DNA of 64,000 nucleotides from Ketobacter sp963922875 (GTDB taxonomy: Bacteria > Pseudomonadota > Gammaproteobacteria > Pseudomonadales > Ketobacteraceae), in NCBI GenBank assembly GCA_963922875.1, contig CAWUJH010000010.1, positions 62,001 through 126,000 on the forward strand. The letters are read 5' to 3'. The translations under genes were made by a program, and so were the position numbers. The notes beneath the pieces were generated by a model. It had not been told where the DNA came from. It was given only the letters and a program-made list of their open reading frames with translations, and did not search any database. Shown here one piece after another: positions 7,772 to 16,553 of this stretch; position 1 is the stretch's first letter; each line of letters begins with the position of its first letter.

Positions 7772-9223
7772 CTAACCCTCGCCTTTGGTTTTATTAGCCA
7801 CAATGCTACGAACCAGATTAACGCTATCTGGCAACAACACTACGATCATCACAATATAGGTCAACCCACCGAGAATGATCAAACTCACCAACCGCACCCA
7901 AGCAGACCACTCGCTTAACAAGAATTGCTGAGCCGAAATTAAGACCCCCACCATTACCCCGCAGGCAATCAAGATGCGCGCCAGCGAATTAATCGTCGCC
8001 AAATGAGCGGGTTTCAGCAGTCGATTGACGGACCAATACCAAGCAGGCAATAAGGCTAAACTTACCAGAGAATAAACCCAAGCCACGGCCGCAATTCCGT
8101 TTTGAACCACCAACAAAACAATTCCAATAGACAACAGACCCTGGCACACACGCAAACTCAATTGGAGCGATGGCCTTCCCAAAGCGACTAATGCACTACC
8201 TAGCAGATGAGTTTGGGCCTGAGTGATGCCGATAACCGACAGGATTTGCATAATCTCAATACTGTTAAACCACTTATCACCAAACAAAACCGGAATCACC
8301 TCTGGCGCCAGAGCACCTAAACCTGCAAACGCAGGTATATTAACCAAACCAATCACAGCACTGACTCGGCTTACAGCTTCAGCAAATCGAGTGGAATCAC
8401 TTTGAAGTCTGGCTAATGCTGGTGTTGAAACGCTAACAATGGTGCGAGTAGTAATCTGAATCATTAATTCGAGAACCCGGTAGGCCACCGTATAAAAGCC
8501 GAGTAATGTTGCTCCCAGAAAATAACCGATAATTAAATTATCTGAACGCCGGAACACATATTGAAAGATACTATTTCCCATAGTGCTCAAGCCAAAACTA
8601 TAGAGCTCTTTAAAATGAGGCCAGGAAAATTGCCACTGAGGCCGCCACTTCGTCGCCACCAGTAGCAGGGTATTCACAATTAAGGCTTCCACTAATTCTC
8701 GAACTACCAATGACCAGATCCCACCCCCCGTCAAAGCCATATATACTGCAACAATATTAGCCACCAAACTGGAAAACATTATACGGGTGGACAGTTCTTT
8801 GAAGCGGAACGACCTGCGCAACAAGGCCCGCTGAACATAGAGCGGAGAATTAATAACAATGACCATGGAGAACCAGGGAATAACGTCTGCCAAGGCAGGC
8901 GCTGAAAATAACCTCGCCACCCAGCCCGCTGCGAAATAACTACCTATGGCGAGCACTAGGCTAAAGCCAACACTAAACCAAAAAGCGGATTGAAGATGCT
9001 CTTCTTCAAGATTATCGCGCTGAATTAATGCCGTTTCGAAGCCTGAACTGAAAATAATTATCATCAAGCTTACATAGGCAAATGCCAAGGCAAAAACACC
9101 AAATTCAGCGGGTGCCAATGTTCGAGACAGCACCAAAAAAACACTAAGGCTCAAAACTTGACTGGCAGCATTCTGAGCTAAACCCCACTTGGCTCCGGAA
9201 ATTGTTTTACTTCTAAGGCTCAT
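7772..9223 (-). CDS. polysaccharide flippase, MOP/Wzx family
   Basis: The 483-residue integral membrane protein has many hydrophobic segments. Its start, MSLRSKTISGAKWG, is typical of lipopolysaccharide and exopolysaccharide flippases of the MOP superfamily (PST subgroup). It would move lipid-linked repeat units across the inner membrane. It is the last gene of a three-gene minus-strand operon and its start overlaps the preceding polymerase-like gene by 11 bp, suggesting translational coupling. The class is clear; the transported glycan is unknown. Confidence 0.9.
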   Translation of the reverse strand: MSLRSKTISGAKWGLAQNAASQVLSLSVFLVLSRTLAPAEFGVFALAFAYVSLMIIIFSSGFETALIQRDNLEEEHLQSAFWFSVGFSLVLAIGSYFAAGWVARLFSAPALADVIPWFSMVIVINSPLYVQRALLRRSFRFKELSTRIMFSSLVANIVAVYMALTGGGIWSLVVRELVEALIVNTLLLVATKWRPQWQFSWPHFKELYSFGLSTMGNSIFQYVFRRSDNLIIGYFLGATLLGFYTVAYRVLELMIQITTRTIVSVSTPALARLQSDSTRFAEAVSRVSAVIGLVNIPAFAGLGALAPEVIPVLFGDKWFNSIEIMQILSVIGITQAQTHLLGSALVALGRPSLQLSLRVCQGLLSIGIVLLVVQNGIAAVAWVYSLVSLALLPAWYWSVNRLLKPAHLATINSLARILIACGVMVGVLISAQQFLLSEWSAWVRLVSLIILGGLTYIVMIVVLLPDSVNLVRSIVANKTKGEG

Positions 9224-10556
9224 AGCTAGAGTTACTGCCTAAAGAATTAAACTGATCCTTGCGTTGCTTGAGACGGAGCTCCATGGCCCTCTGCACCAGA
9301 AGCCCATTAAAGAACCAAAAAAGAATGCTGATAGCACCACAATTCATAATATGTTTATAACCCAATGCCAGAAAATAGACGCTCAGCACGCCAGTCCAGC
9401 CTAATGCTAGCGCGCCAACAATACCCCCTGTGGAAACGAGATAATTCGACTCGCGCCAGAACATCACTAAACCCACCGCTAAAAAAACCATTCCCGTAAA
9501 TCCCGTCTCCCACAACATTGAAGAGACCGTGGTAAACTGTGGAATAAATTGCTCATATTTCTTAAACTCTCCAACGGTTAATTTATTGATCCCCTGTGAT
9601 ACATTGCCTGCACCATAACCAAAAAAACCGGTGGTAATATCTTTAGTTATGTGGCGATAAGCGTGATTAATCGCATCCAATCGTCCAACTTCCACAGTAT
9701 AACCGAATCGACCCCATGCTTTTTCCAGTTCATCTTCTTTAAGCAGGTAACCTTTCAGTTTTTCAGGTGATGTTAAAAATCCAATCAAATCACGCTCCTC
9801 TCTCTGTGAACCGATTGACGCATCGTAGAGCTTGATAAAACCAAAGAACAAAACACAAAAGACCCCAATGACTGGCAAAATCTGTAATACTTTTTTGGCT
9901 TTTATCGCATACACAAAACTAGGCACGAGCAACGCAAAAGGCAACATAAAAAAGGTACCTTTTGTTTCATTAATGGTGGTGGGGAAAAACAAAAGGGGTA
10001 TTATTATTGCAAATTTTATTATTGGCAGTTTCTTTTGAACAAAGCATCCCAAAGCAACAGAGACACACATAATCAGGAACACTGACAACAAAGATGACAA
10101 GGCCAATGTCCCAGTCACATGATCACCCGTAGAAACTATGCCTCGTTCCAAAAAACGTTGATAAAGCGTTACTGGTATTTGCAGAACAGCCAGCAGCAAA
10201 ATCAGTTTCAATATTTTGGTAATATCCTCATCATCGATTCGGTATAGGAATGGCAAAAGAAAAATAGGCATGTACCGGAAATAATTTCGAATACCACCAA
10301 GCACAGCACCTGAATTAACATGATTCGTTATCCAACCAAAAATCAGAAACAATAAAAATAAACTGAACAAGACAAGATAACGAGGTGGGACGGTAAGGGG
10401 GCGTCGATTAGCAAGCTCATAGGCCACAATGACCAATACCATAGCTCCCATGGCTTCTGGCAACAACTCGAAAACTATGCCAATTCGACCGAGATAATTG
10501 ACGAAAGCGTCAAACAACACTGCAACGACGATGAAGATATAAATAAATTTTTTCAT
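9213..10556 (-). CDS. O-antigen polymerase/ligase-like membrane protein
   Basis: The 447-residue protein is composed mostly of hydrophobic helices with one large loop in the C-terminal half (around residues 230-330, with the polar run SQREERDLIGFL), the usual plan of Wzy/WaaL-type proteins. Family assignment rests on topology and on its place between a glycosyltransferase and a flippase. A polymerase of repeat units is the most likely role. It overlaps the glycosyltransferase gene by 4 bp and the flippase gene by 11 bp. Confidence 0.72.
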   Translation of the reverse strand: MKKFIYIFIVVAVLFDAFVNYLGRIGIVFELLPEAMGAMVLVIVAYELANRRPLTVPPRYLVLFSLFLLFLIFGWITNHVNSGAVLGGIRNYFRYMPIFLLPFLYRIDDEDITKILKLILLLAVLQIPVTLYQRFLERGIVSTGDHVTGTLALSSLLSVFLIMCVSVALGCFVQKKLPIIKFAIIIPLLFFPTTINETKGTFFMLPFALLVPSFVYAIKAKKVLQILPVIGVFCVLFFGFIKLYDASIGSQREERDLIGFLTSPEKLKGYLLKEDELEKAWGRFGYTVEVGRLDAINHAYRHITKDITTGFFGYGAGNVSQGINKLTVGEFKKYEQFIPQFTTVSSMLWETGFTGMVFLAVGLVMFWRESNYLVSTGGIVGALALGWTGVLSVYFLALGYKHIMNCGAISILFWFFNGLLVQRAMELRLKQRKDQFNSLGSNSSYEP

Positions 10557-11701
10557 TTGATTTCCGAACGTTGGACATTAGCCGCTAATTGTTCCAACTC
10601 AGCTACCACTCTTGCTACGTTTTTGAGTGAATGGTGCGTATTTACATGCTCTAAAGCGTTCAAGGCGACTTGTTCTCGGTACGGGGTATCAAGTAGAAGA
10701 ATATCCACTAATGCCGCCAAAGAGGTTTCATTATCATCCGCGCAAAACCCCACAGCTTCCCGCTCCTTACCAGCACTCAGGGTTTCATCGGGATTGACAC
10801 TAAGGCTCACTACTACAGCAGACCGCATCCAGGCCTGAATAAAGGTATTAGGAAAACCCTCATATACACTCGTATTAACGAAGATATGAGCGCGCGCAAG
10901 CCATTCATTAACCACTGCTAATGGCTGCTCACCTAGATAGGTTAGATTTGGAATTGAGTCAATATCTTGCTGCAACGGATTGATACCAGATCGATCAAAC
11001 ATTGCTCTTCCAATCATGACAAACTCTACATTCGGCCGCTTCGCGAGTTGTTTAGCTAACCGAACAAACGCATCCGGACGTTTCCAGGCTTTCAAATTTG
11101 CCACCCATAAGATGGTGACTACATCACGTTTATCTGGCCTTTCATCCGCTGGCGGATGAAAGTTAGGTATTAAAACTGAAGATTTAGCAAAATTTGCTTT
11201 CAACAGACGTTGCTGAATTTGAGTTTGCGCAAACACGAGATGGGTGCGACGAATACCAAATTCTGCGACTTTTTTTTCTAATAGGCGAAAAGGCAGTAAC
11301 TTTGAGAACTTCCAATCAAAAGGAGACACATCCCACTCATGAGCAATATGCCAGACAAATTTACATGCTGATTGTCGCGCATAGTACCCGCAAATTCCCG
11401 TATAAGAACAAGAAACACGATGGTAAATAATATCAGGCTCAATATTGTCTAAAGCTGCCAGCAACTCTGGCGCATCGAATAAATAAGTAAATCGACGCCA
11501 CCCTTTTCGCGAACCTACTTTAATCAAAGCATAACCAGGATTAGGATCGTTCGCTGGATTGGCTTTGTTGGCTATTATATACACGTCAAAGCCACCGTGA
11601 TTAACCAGTGCCTCCGTGATTAGTTTCACTTGGTACTGGGCTCCGCCCATCACATGAGTCCAATGATTGGGTATCACAATGCACAACTTTATTTTTGACA
11701 T
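10553..11701 (-). CDS. glycosyltransferase family 4 protein with altered EX7E motif
   Basis: The 382-residue GT-B glycosyltransferase has an N-terminal MGGAQYQVKLI loop and a C-terminal nucleotide-sugar domain (TILWVANLKAWKRPD, then SVYEGFPNTFIQAW). GT4 enzymes normally carry Glu-X7-Glu in the last segment; here the second Glu is Gln (CAG codon). The fold and the remaining motif are intact, so activity may persist with changed donor binding. It is the first gene of the operon with the polymerase-like protein and flippase. The 623 bp before it carry no gene. Confidence 0.85.
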   Translation of the reverse strand: MSKIKLCIVIPNHWTHVMGGAQYQVKLITEALVNHGGFDVYIIANKANPANDPNPGYALIKVGSRKGWRRFTYLFDAPELLAALDNIEPDIIYHRVSCSYTGICGYYARQSACKFVWHIAHEWDVSPFDWKFSKLLPFRLLEKKVAEFGIRRTHLVFAQTQIQQRLLKANFAKSSVLIPNFHPPADERPDKRDVVTILWVANLKAWKRPDAFVRLAKQLAKRPNVEFVMIGRAMFDRSGINPLQQDIDSIPNLTYLGEQPLAVVNEWLARAHIFVNTSVYEGFPNTFIQAWMRSAVVVSLSVNPDETLSAGKEREAVGFCADDNETSLAALVDILLLDTPYREQVALNALEHVNTHHSLKNVARVVAELEQLAANVQRSEIK

Positions 11702-12324
11702 CCAGCCAACCTATTAAACACCTAATGCTATTTTGAAGGGCGACCTTTTCGAGGGGGTAAGCTCGAGAGGTAAGCAACAAATCGGCATGGGTGTTCGCTC
11801 ACACCCACTTAGATCCTTGTATATTCCCAGGTTTCTGGGATTTAAGTATCGGAAAGATTATATATAAGAGCAAACTCGGGGTCGAATAACTTAACAAGAA
11901 ATAACCACCAGGCAAAACCCTCTAAGATCAGGCTCAAACTAGTCAGCATGGTTTACTGCTTAGCCTTTCAAGTTACATCACATAACGCACTTTCTTCAAA
12001 AAATGTGACCGAAGTCTAGTTTCTCTAGTCGTAACATCTTAGACTCCTAGACGGTAAAGGGGTGTTTTAAGATACTTCGACAACCTGATACCCTCTTCGG
12101 AACCCACAATTCAGTATAAATAACAATCACCCATAGATTGCGGATCGTTTTTTGGGAGCAATAGAGGGCTTAATGTGTGACTACATTCTCGTATCCAATA
12201 TAAACAATAGCTAATCGGTTTCTCAGAACGTTATAGGCGTCTATATTAACCCTGTATCAGGCAACGATGAGTATGACTAGACACCTGTTGCGGCTGAGTA
12301 AATTATTTTAGGTTAGGTTGAATT
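11702..12324. other. 623-bp non-coding region between divergent polysaccharide genes
   Basis: No open frame here looks coding. Two small hairpins are visible: TGGGTGT/ACACCCA at 11788-11807 and CCCAG/CTGGG at 11826-11839. A loose inverted pair GTCTAG/CTAGAC lies around 12014-12052. No T tract follows them, and I recognise no ops/JUMPstart element. The region must hold the promoters of the GT4 operon (minus) and the lyase gene (plus). Its length suggests a regulated control region. Confidence 0.5.
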
Positions 12325-13218
12325 ATGAATTTATCTTTTGCTTTTTTTAAGCGCTTACTACCAGTAACCCTTGCTTTTGCTACCAGTTCAGCATTGGCGG
12401 CTGATCCCTATTGGGACATGGAGTCTGGGAGCTTCGAAGACTATAGCTGGAAGGTGTCCGGATCGCCTGCCACGTTTTCAAGGAGCTCCGAACCAGCCTG
12501 TAGCGGTAATCGATCCGTCAAATATGAACTAGATTATTATAATAGCCCTACTCGCTATCGAGCGGAGTTTACAAGCATTGAGGCATACGGTGAAAATCGA
12601 CTGAGCTATTTTACTGAGTATTGGATAGGCTTTAATCTCTACATCCCTGAAGATTGGAAAACTGAAAAATACGGCGAAATAGCACTCCAAGTTCATCAAC
12701 ATCCTGATCCAGGTGAAACCTATCGTAATCCCGCGCTCACCTTTGGCATTGAAGGTGATCAGTGGCGAGTATCCTGGGCAGCAAACGATGACCCAATTGC
12801 TCCTGCAAAATCATATACTGCACGTGGTGAAGAGTTTCTTAGCAAAGTCAAAAAAGGCACGTGGAACCAAATCGTTCTGCACTTTAAAACCTCGTACAAC
12901 AATGACGGTTATTATCAAGCCTATATTAACGGTACAAAAGAATTTGATTATAGCGGCCCAATGTTTTACAACGACCAAGAGGGCCCGTATATTAAATTCG
13001 GAATGTACAAACCCTCTTGGAAACAAAAAGCAATGGATGCTGGCTGGGGCGGGATCATAGACGGTATAACACGACGCACCTACTTCCAAGATGACATGAA
13101 AATATTCAAAGGCAGCAATGGTTTAAGTAAGGTTCAAACAAGCTGCGGTGATAGCAGTACGCCCATCAAATCTGCGCCACCATTACCACCCGCCTCCATC
13201 AGTATCGACCTGCTGTAA
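12325..13218 (+). CDS. secreted polysaccharide lyase (heparin lyase I-like fold)
   Basis: The 297-residue protein has a signal peptide of about 25 residues (cut near SALA-ADPYW). It then has a jelly-roll domain of the Polysacc_lyase (PF14099) type. Supporting segments are YWIGFNLYIPEDW, ALQVHQHPD, GTWNQIVLHFK and YQAYINGTKEFDY, the strands that form the substrate groove in heparin lyase I and glucuronan lyase relatives. The tail is proline rich. Within an exopolysaccharide locus it probably trims or releases the polymer made here. The substrate is not known. Confidence 0.8.
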   Translation: MNLSFAFFKRLLPVTLAFATSSALAADPYWDMESGSFEDYSWKVSGSPATFSRSSEPACSGNRSVKYELDYYNSPTRYRAEFTSIEAYGENRLSYFTEYWIGFNLYIPEDWKTEKYGEIALQVHQHPDPGETYRNPALTFGIEGDQWRVSWAANDDPIAPAKSYTARGEEFLSKVKKGTWNQIVLHFKTSYNNDGYYQAYINGTKEFDYSGPMFYNDQEGPYIKFGMYKPSWKQKAMDAGWGGIIDGITRRTYFQDDMKIFKGSNGLSKVQTSCGDSSTPIKSAPPLPPASISIDLL

Positions 13219-13244
13219 CGCTTAACCAACAGCTTAGTCAACAT

Positions 13245-13276
13245 AAAAAGGGCTGACCTGAAGGTCGGCCCTTTTT
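13245..13276. terminator. bidirectional terminator between lyase and kinase genes
   Basis: A 14-bp stem with one G-T pair (AAAAAGGGCTGACC at 13245-13258 with GGTCGGCCCTTTTT at 13263-13276) has a TGAA loop. T runs follow on both strands. It lies between two convergent genes and can serve both. Confidence 0.9.
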
Positions 13277-13298
13277 ATTGCTTATCAATAATTATTTA

Positions 13299-14090
13299 CT
13301 AATAGGCTCTAGTGGCCTGAATGTGGCATTCACTATCAGGCGCACCATTCAACACATAGCCAAGAATATTTACGTCTTTCAGCATATCCATACAAGATAC
13401 TAACTGCTCTCGCTCCGTATTACCGGAATCAACCACCACCAGCGCCGCATCTAAATGAGCACACATAGCTACCGCATCATCGCCTACAAAAACTGGAGGC
13501 AAGTCAAAAATAGCCACTAAATTTTCATCGCTGGACTTGATTTGTTCGACTAATGCAGACAAGGCATCACTCAACAACAAATCCGAGCCACCTTGCATGG
13601 GATGAGTATTAACGATGATACCCAGATCATCTATCCCAGGACATATCACCACCTCTTCGAGTGATGCCTTCCAGGAAAGGAACTCGCTCAGCCCAAAATC
13701 GGGATTAAGACCAAACATTTTACTCACCGTGGACTTCCGCATATCAGCATCAACCAGCAGAGCTGAGTAGTTAGGCGTCATGGAAATGGCTACCGCCAAA
13801 TTCGCCGCCGTCAATGACTTGCCCGAAGACGATGAGGGCCCAGTCACGCCAATAACCCGCCAATTATTCTGGGATAAAATGCGTAAAGTTTTGGTTCGCA
13901 GCATACGGTAGTATTCTGCTTCAGGCCCCGTCAGAGCACCCGCTACAATCTTATTGGATTCCAATAAACTCTTTGGAACCTCGACTCTGTTCCCATGGGC
14001 CAAATCAAAGTCACCCACCACATTTTTTTGATTAACCGATGCGGTGCGGCTCTTGTTCGCCTGCCTGATTGCCTTTGAAATTCGATCCAT
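13299..14090 (-). CDS. BY-kinase-like ATPase (CpsD/CapB type), possible polysaccharide regulator
   Basis: From the ATG at 14090 (MDRISKAIRQAN) the product has 263 residues. It has a P-loop GPSSSSGKS (84-92), Walker A' in LLVDADMRKS, and a Walker B in AIFDLPPV, the three nucleotide motifs of bacterial tyrosine kinases. The usual C-terminal tyrosine cluster is missing; only a terminal ATRAY is present. The P-loop is also serine rich compared with the common GEGKS form. It may be a regulator or partner of the Wzz-type protein encoded divergently at 14519. A reading from 14168 is open, but its first 26 residues look unlike the family. Confidence 0.8.
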   Translation of the reverse strand: MDRISKAIRQANKSRTASVNQKNVVGDFDLAHGNRVEVPKSLLESNKIVAGALTGPEAEYYRMLRTKTLRILSQNNWRVIGVTGPSSSSGKSLTAANLAVAISMTPNYSALLVDADMRKSTVSKMFGLNPDFGLSEFLSWKASLEEVVICPGIDDLGIIVNTHPMQGGSDLLLSDALSALVEQIKSSDENLVAIFDLPPVFVGDDAVAMCAHLDAALVVVDSGNTEREQLVSCMDMLKDVNILGYVLNGAPDSECHIQATRAY

Positions 14091-14518
14091 ATTAGTTTGC
14101 GCCCTTTGCACTAATTCGTAAGCTAATTCAACGGAATACCAACCACCAGGGCAGAATATTCGACCCATTCACCCCTTGGCCTGATTCATCTCTTAGGGAA
14201 TTCCCAAAACTCTGGAAATTAAATTGCACTGGCACAATTTTGGCTATAATCTTTCTATTTGTCGAGGCCAGATCACCGCCTGTGGCGCTATACTTCTGGA
14301 ATATCTCCAATAATACTCGCAGTTGCACGGATATGCATTGCTTAACCAGATAAACCTCTGGACTAAAGGCTTAACGGCATGGCCGAGATCTGGGCACTTT
14401 CGACCTTCATAAATCCTACCATTACGTATACTGTATCTGTGTAGGCTGTAAAATAGGTAAATAGCACTGCCAGAGCGTTATCTGCCAACTACATCGATTA
14501 ATACACTTAGGACCCCCA
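14091..14518. other. 428-bp non-coding region between kinase and Wzz genes
   Basis: No convincing gene is present on either strand. A 66-codon minus-strand frame inside it has no ribosome site and no family features. The stretch contains the promoter-like cluster at 14224-14250 and leaves a leader of about 270 nt before the Wzz-type gene. Confidence 0.5.
14224..14250 (+). promoter_or_regulatory. candidate sigma-54 site overlapping a sigma-70-like promoter
   Basis: TGGCAC at 14230-14235 with TGGCT at 14241-14245 gives the -24 GG and -12 GC at the correct spacing for sigma-54 (consensus TGGCAC, five bases, TTGCA or TTGCT). One -12 base differs. TTGCAC at 14224-14229 with TATAAT at 14245-14250 (15-bp spacer) is an alternative sigma-70 promoter. 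Either could drive the Wzz-type gene at 14519. Confidence 0.35.
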
Positions 14519-16006
14519 ATGAGAGAAAGTGAGCAACTTTTCAATTATTTCGAACTTGTTGGCATACTAAAGCGAAGAAAGTGGGTCTTCCTCTCTTTCT
14601 TTTTTAGCATTACCGCTGCCAGTATTGTTATTGCTATCCTTCTACCCCCCACCTATCGCAGCCAAGCGAAAGTGCTGGTAGAGCGGCAACAAATCCCCTC
14701 CGAACTGGTTACCACCACCGTAACAGGATACGTAGAAGAACGCATTGAGACCTTGTCACAGAGGGTACTTACCAACGAAAGATTAAAGTCAATCGCTGAA
14801 AAATATGGGCTCCTGGAGCCACTCACCGAAGGACAAGACCCCGAAGACGTAGACTACCGAAATAAGGTGGCCAAAGTTATAAACACTATCTCCGAAAACA
14901 CCTTGGTAGAAATGGTGGATATCAAAGTGGCCACTGGCCAACGCCAATCAACTGTAACTCTAGCCTTCACTGTAGCCTACGAAAACCGCGATCCGGAAGT
15001 AGCACGGAATATCACTAATGCCATAACTCAGTTATACCTGTCTGAAAATACCGTGCTGAGATCAGAGCAAGCATCCCGAGCCACTGAATTCCTATCCGAT
15101 GCGGCAGATAAACTAAGCAATGAAATTGCTGAAATCGAAGCGGAGATCAATGAGCTAAAAGAAGAGAATTTCGCCTATTTACCCGCGCAATTGAGCCAGG
15201 CCAGAGCGCAATTAACCGCCCTGGAGGGCGAATTGCGGAATTTAAATCGTGAAATCTCTTATATGGAAGCACAAAAACAACAACTAATCAGTCAGCTTGC
15301 TACGACTAGCCGCTTTGTCATTACGGACAATTCATCGATCAGAGAATACCAGGATCCATTGGTGCGACTGGAAAAAGCCAAATTGGATTTGAGCGCTGCC
15401 TTGGAATCCCTTACGGAGCAACACCCTGACGTGCAGCGTTTACGCCAGCTCATCAAGGATATTGAGAAGGAAACGCAATCGAGTAGCGGATCTCGCAAAG
15501 ATCTTAATAATCTGACGGCCCCAAACAATCCCGAATTTATCCGCATCCAAACCCAGCTCAACCAAAATGACACCAAATTGCTCGCGGCGATTGGTGACCG
15601 TAAGCTTTTACAGGAACGAATCAACGAACTCACCAATCAATTAATGCAAAATCCCGGCATTGAAGTGAAATACACCGCACTGATCCGCGATTTGGAAAGG
15701 GCACAAAACGAATATAAGGATATTAAAGAACGCTACTACCAAGCCCAGCTAGCGCAGACTCTGGAGAAAAAGGAACAAGGCAGTCGTTTCACCTTGTTAT
15801 CAAAGGCAACAACCCCCATTTTGCCGGTGAAGCCAAACCGGATTGGCATATCTCTGCTAGGTATATTTATTGCGCTTTTGGCGTCTGGGTCTGCCACTGT
15901 TTATGCTGAAAGCAGAGATAGCCGAATTCGCACCGCCAGAGACTTACAAAAGATCACCGGTACTCGCCCGATCAGTGTTATACCCATTATCGGACAACGC
16001 TCATAA
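14519..16006 (+). CDS. Wzz/GNVR-type polysaccharide chain-length determinant
   Basis: The 495-residue inner-membrane protein has one helix near residues 22-42 and a second near 442-464. A long periplasmic region lies between them, with coiled-coil segments (about 190-270 and 370-420). This is the polysaccharide co-polymerase plan (Wzz domain, GNVR domain). A proline-rich PVKPNRIGI segment precedes the second helix as in this family. The cytoplasmic tail ends with PISVIPIIG and has no kinase domain; a BY-kinase-like protein is encoded divergently instead. AGGA lies 7 bases before the ATG. It controls the length and export of the exopolysaccharide. Confidence 0.9.
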   Translation: MRESEQLFNYFELVGILKRRKWVFLSFFFSITAASIVIAILLPPTYRSQAKVLVERQQIPSELVTTTVTGYVEERIETLSQRVLTNERLKSIAEKYGLLEPLTEGQDPEDVDYRNKVAKVINTISENTLVEMVDIKVATGQRQSTVTLAFTVAYENRDPEVARNITNAITQLYLSENTVLRSEQASRATEFLSDAADKLSNEIAEIEAEINELKEENFAYLPAQLSQARAQLTALEGELRNLNREISYMEAQKQQLISQLATTSRFVITDNSSIREYQDPLVRLEKAKLDLSAALESLTEQHPDVQRLRQLIKDIEKETQSSSGSRKDLNNLTAPNNPEFIRIQTQLNQNDTKLLAAIGDRKLLQERINELTNQLMQNPGIEVKYTALIRDLERAQNEYKDIKERYYQAQLAQTLEKKEQGSRFTLLSKATTPILPVKPNRIGISLLGIFIALLASGSATVYAESRDSRIRTARDLQKITGTRPISVIPIIGQRS

Positions 16007-16041
16007 AACCAATAGCTTGAGGGTAAAGACAGAGATAAATC

Positions 16042-16515
16042 ATGCGGATAAAGATATCAGTTCTAATCGTGTTAGCCCTTAGCTTTGCGCTGACGGGCTG
16101 TGTCACACAGGAAGCAGCAAAACCACAACAGCATCAAAAGCCTCCTGAGGAAAAGCCCTCCAAACATCCAATTCTTGGTATTTGGAGCTTTACTGAAAAT
16201 GGATGCACTGAAACCTATGAGTTTTTCAGCAATGGCACTCGCAAGGGCACCAGCGGCGCAGAAATAACCGAAGCAATATACGCCATTACCGCAACACCCC
16301 AGATGAACAACTTTTATATTTTAACCGACAAAATCGTTCGGGATATTGGCGGCAAAGGTTGCTCTGGGGTGGATATTGATTTAACCGGCAATCAAGTCAA
16401 ACTTTTGGTGCGTTTTTCTGGCGACAAAAAGAGCCTTGTTTTTTGCTCATATGAAGACCAAAAACAATGCTTTGGTCCATTAATTAAGCAAGAGATCACT
16501 ATTCCTCTGCAATAA
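16042..16515 (+). CDS. small lipoprotein of unknown function
   Basis: The 157-residue protein has a signal peptide and lipobox LTGC (lipid-carrying Cys20). A glutamine/proline-rich linker follows, then a domain of about 110 residues (ILGIWSFTENGCTETYEFF...). The GIWS and FFSNGT pattern suggests a small beta-barrel, lipocalin-like domain, but I do not recognise a family. Three further cysteines may form disulfides. It starts 35 bp after the Wzz-type gene and may be cotranscribed with it. Confidence 0.7.
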   Translation: MRIKISVLIVLALSFALTGCVTQEAAKPQQHQKPPEEKPSKHPILGIWSFTENGCTETYEFFSNGTRKGTSGAEITEAIYAITATPQMNNFYILTDKIVRDIGGKGCSGVDIDLTGNQVKLLVRFSGDKKSLVFCSYEDQKQCFGPLIKQEITIPLQ

Positions 16516-16553
16516 TCCGAAATAATCACCGCCCGGCAAACAAGAGACCATAC

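Noticed and set aside
14128..14328. 66-codon minus-strand frame before the kinase gene
   Set aside because: No ribosome site, no family features, and it overlaps the probable kinase start and the Wzz promoter cluster.
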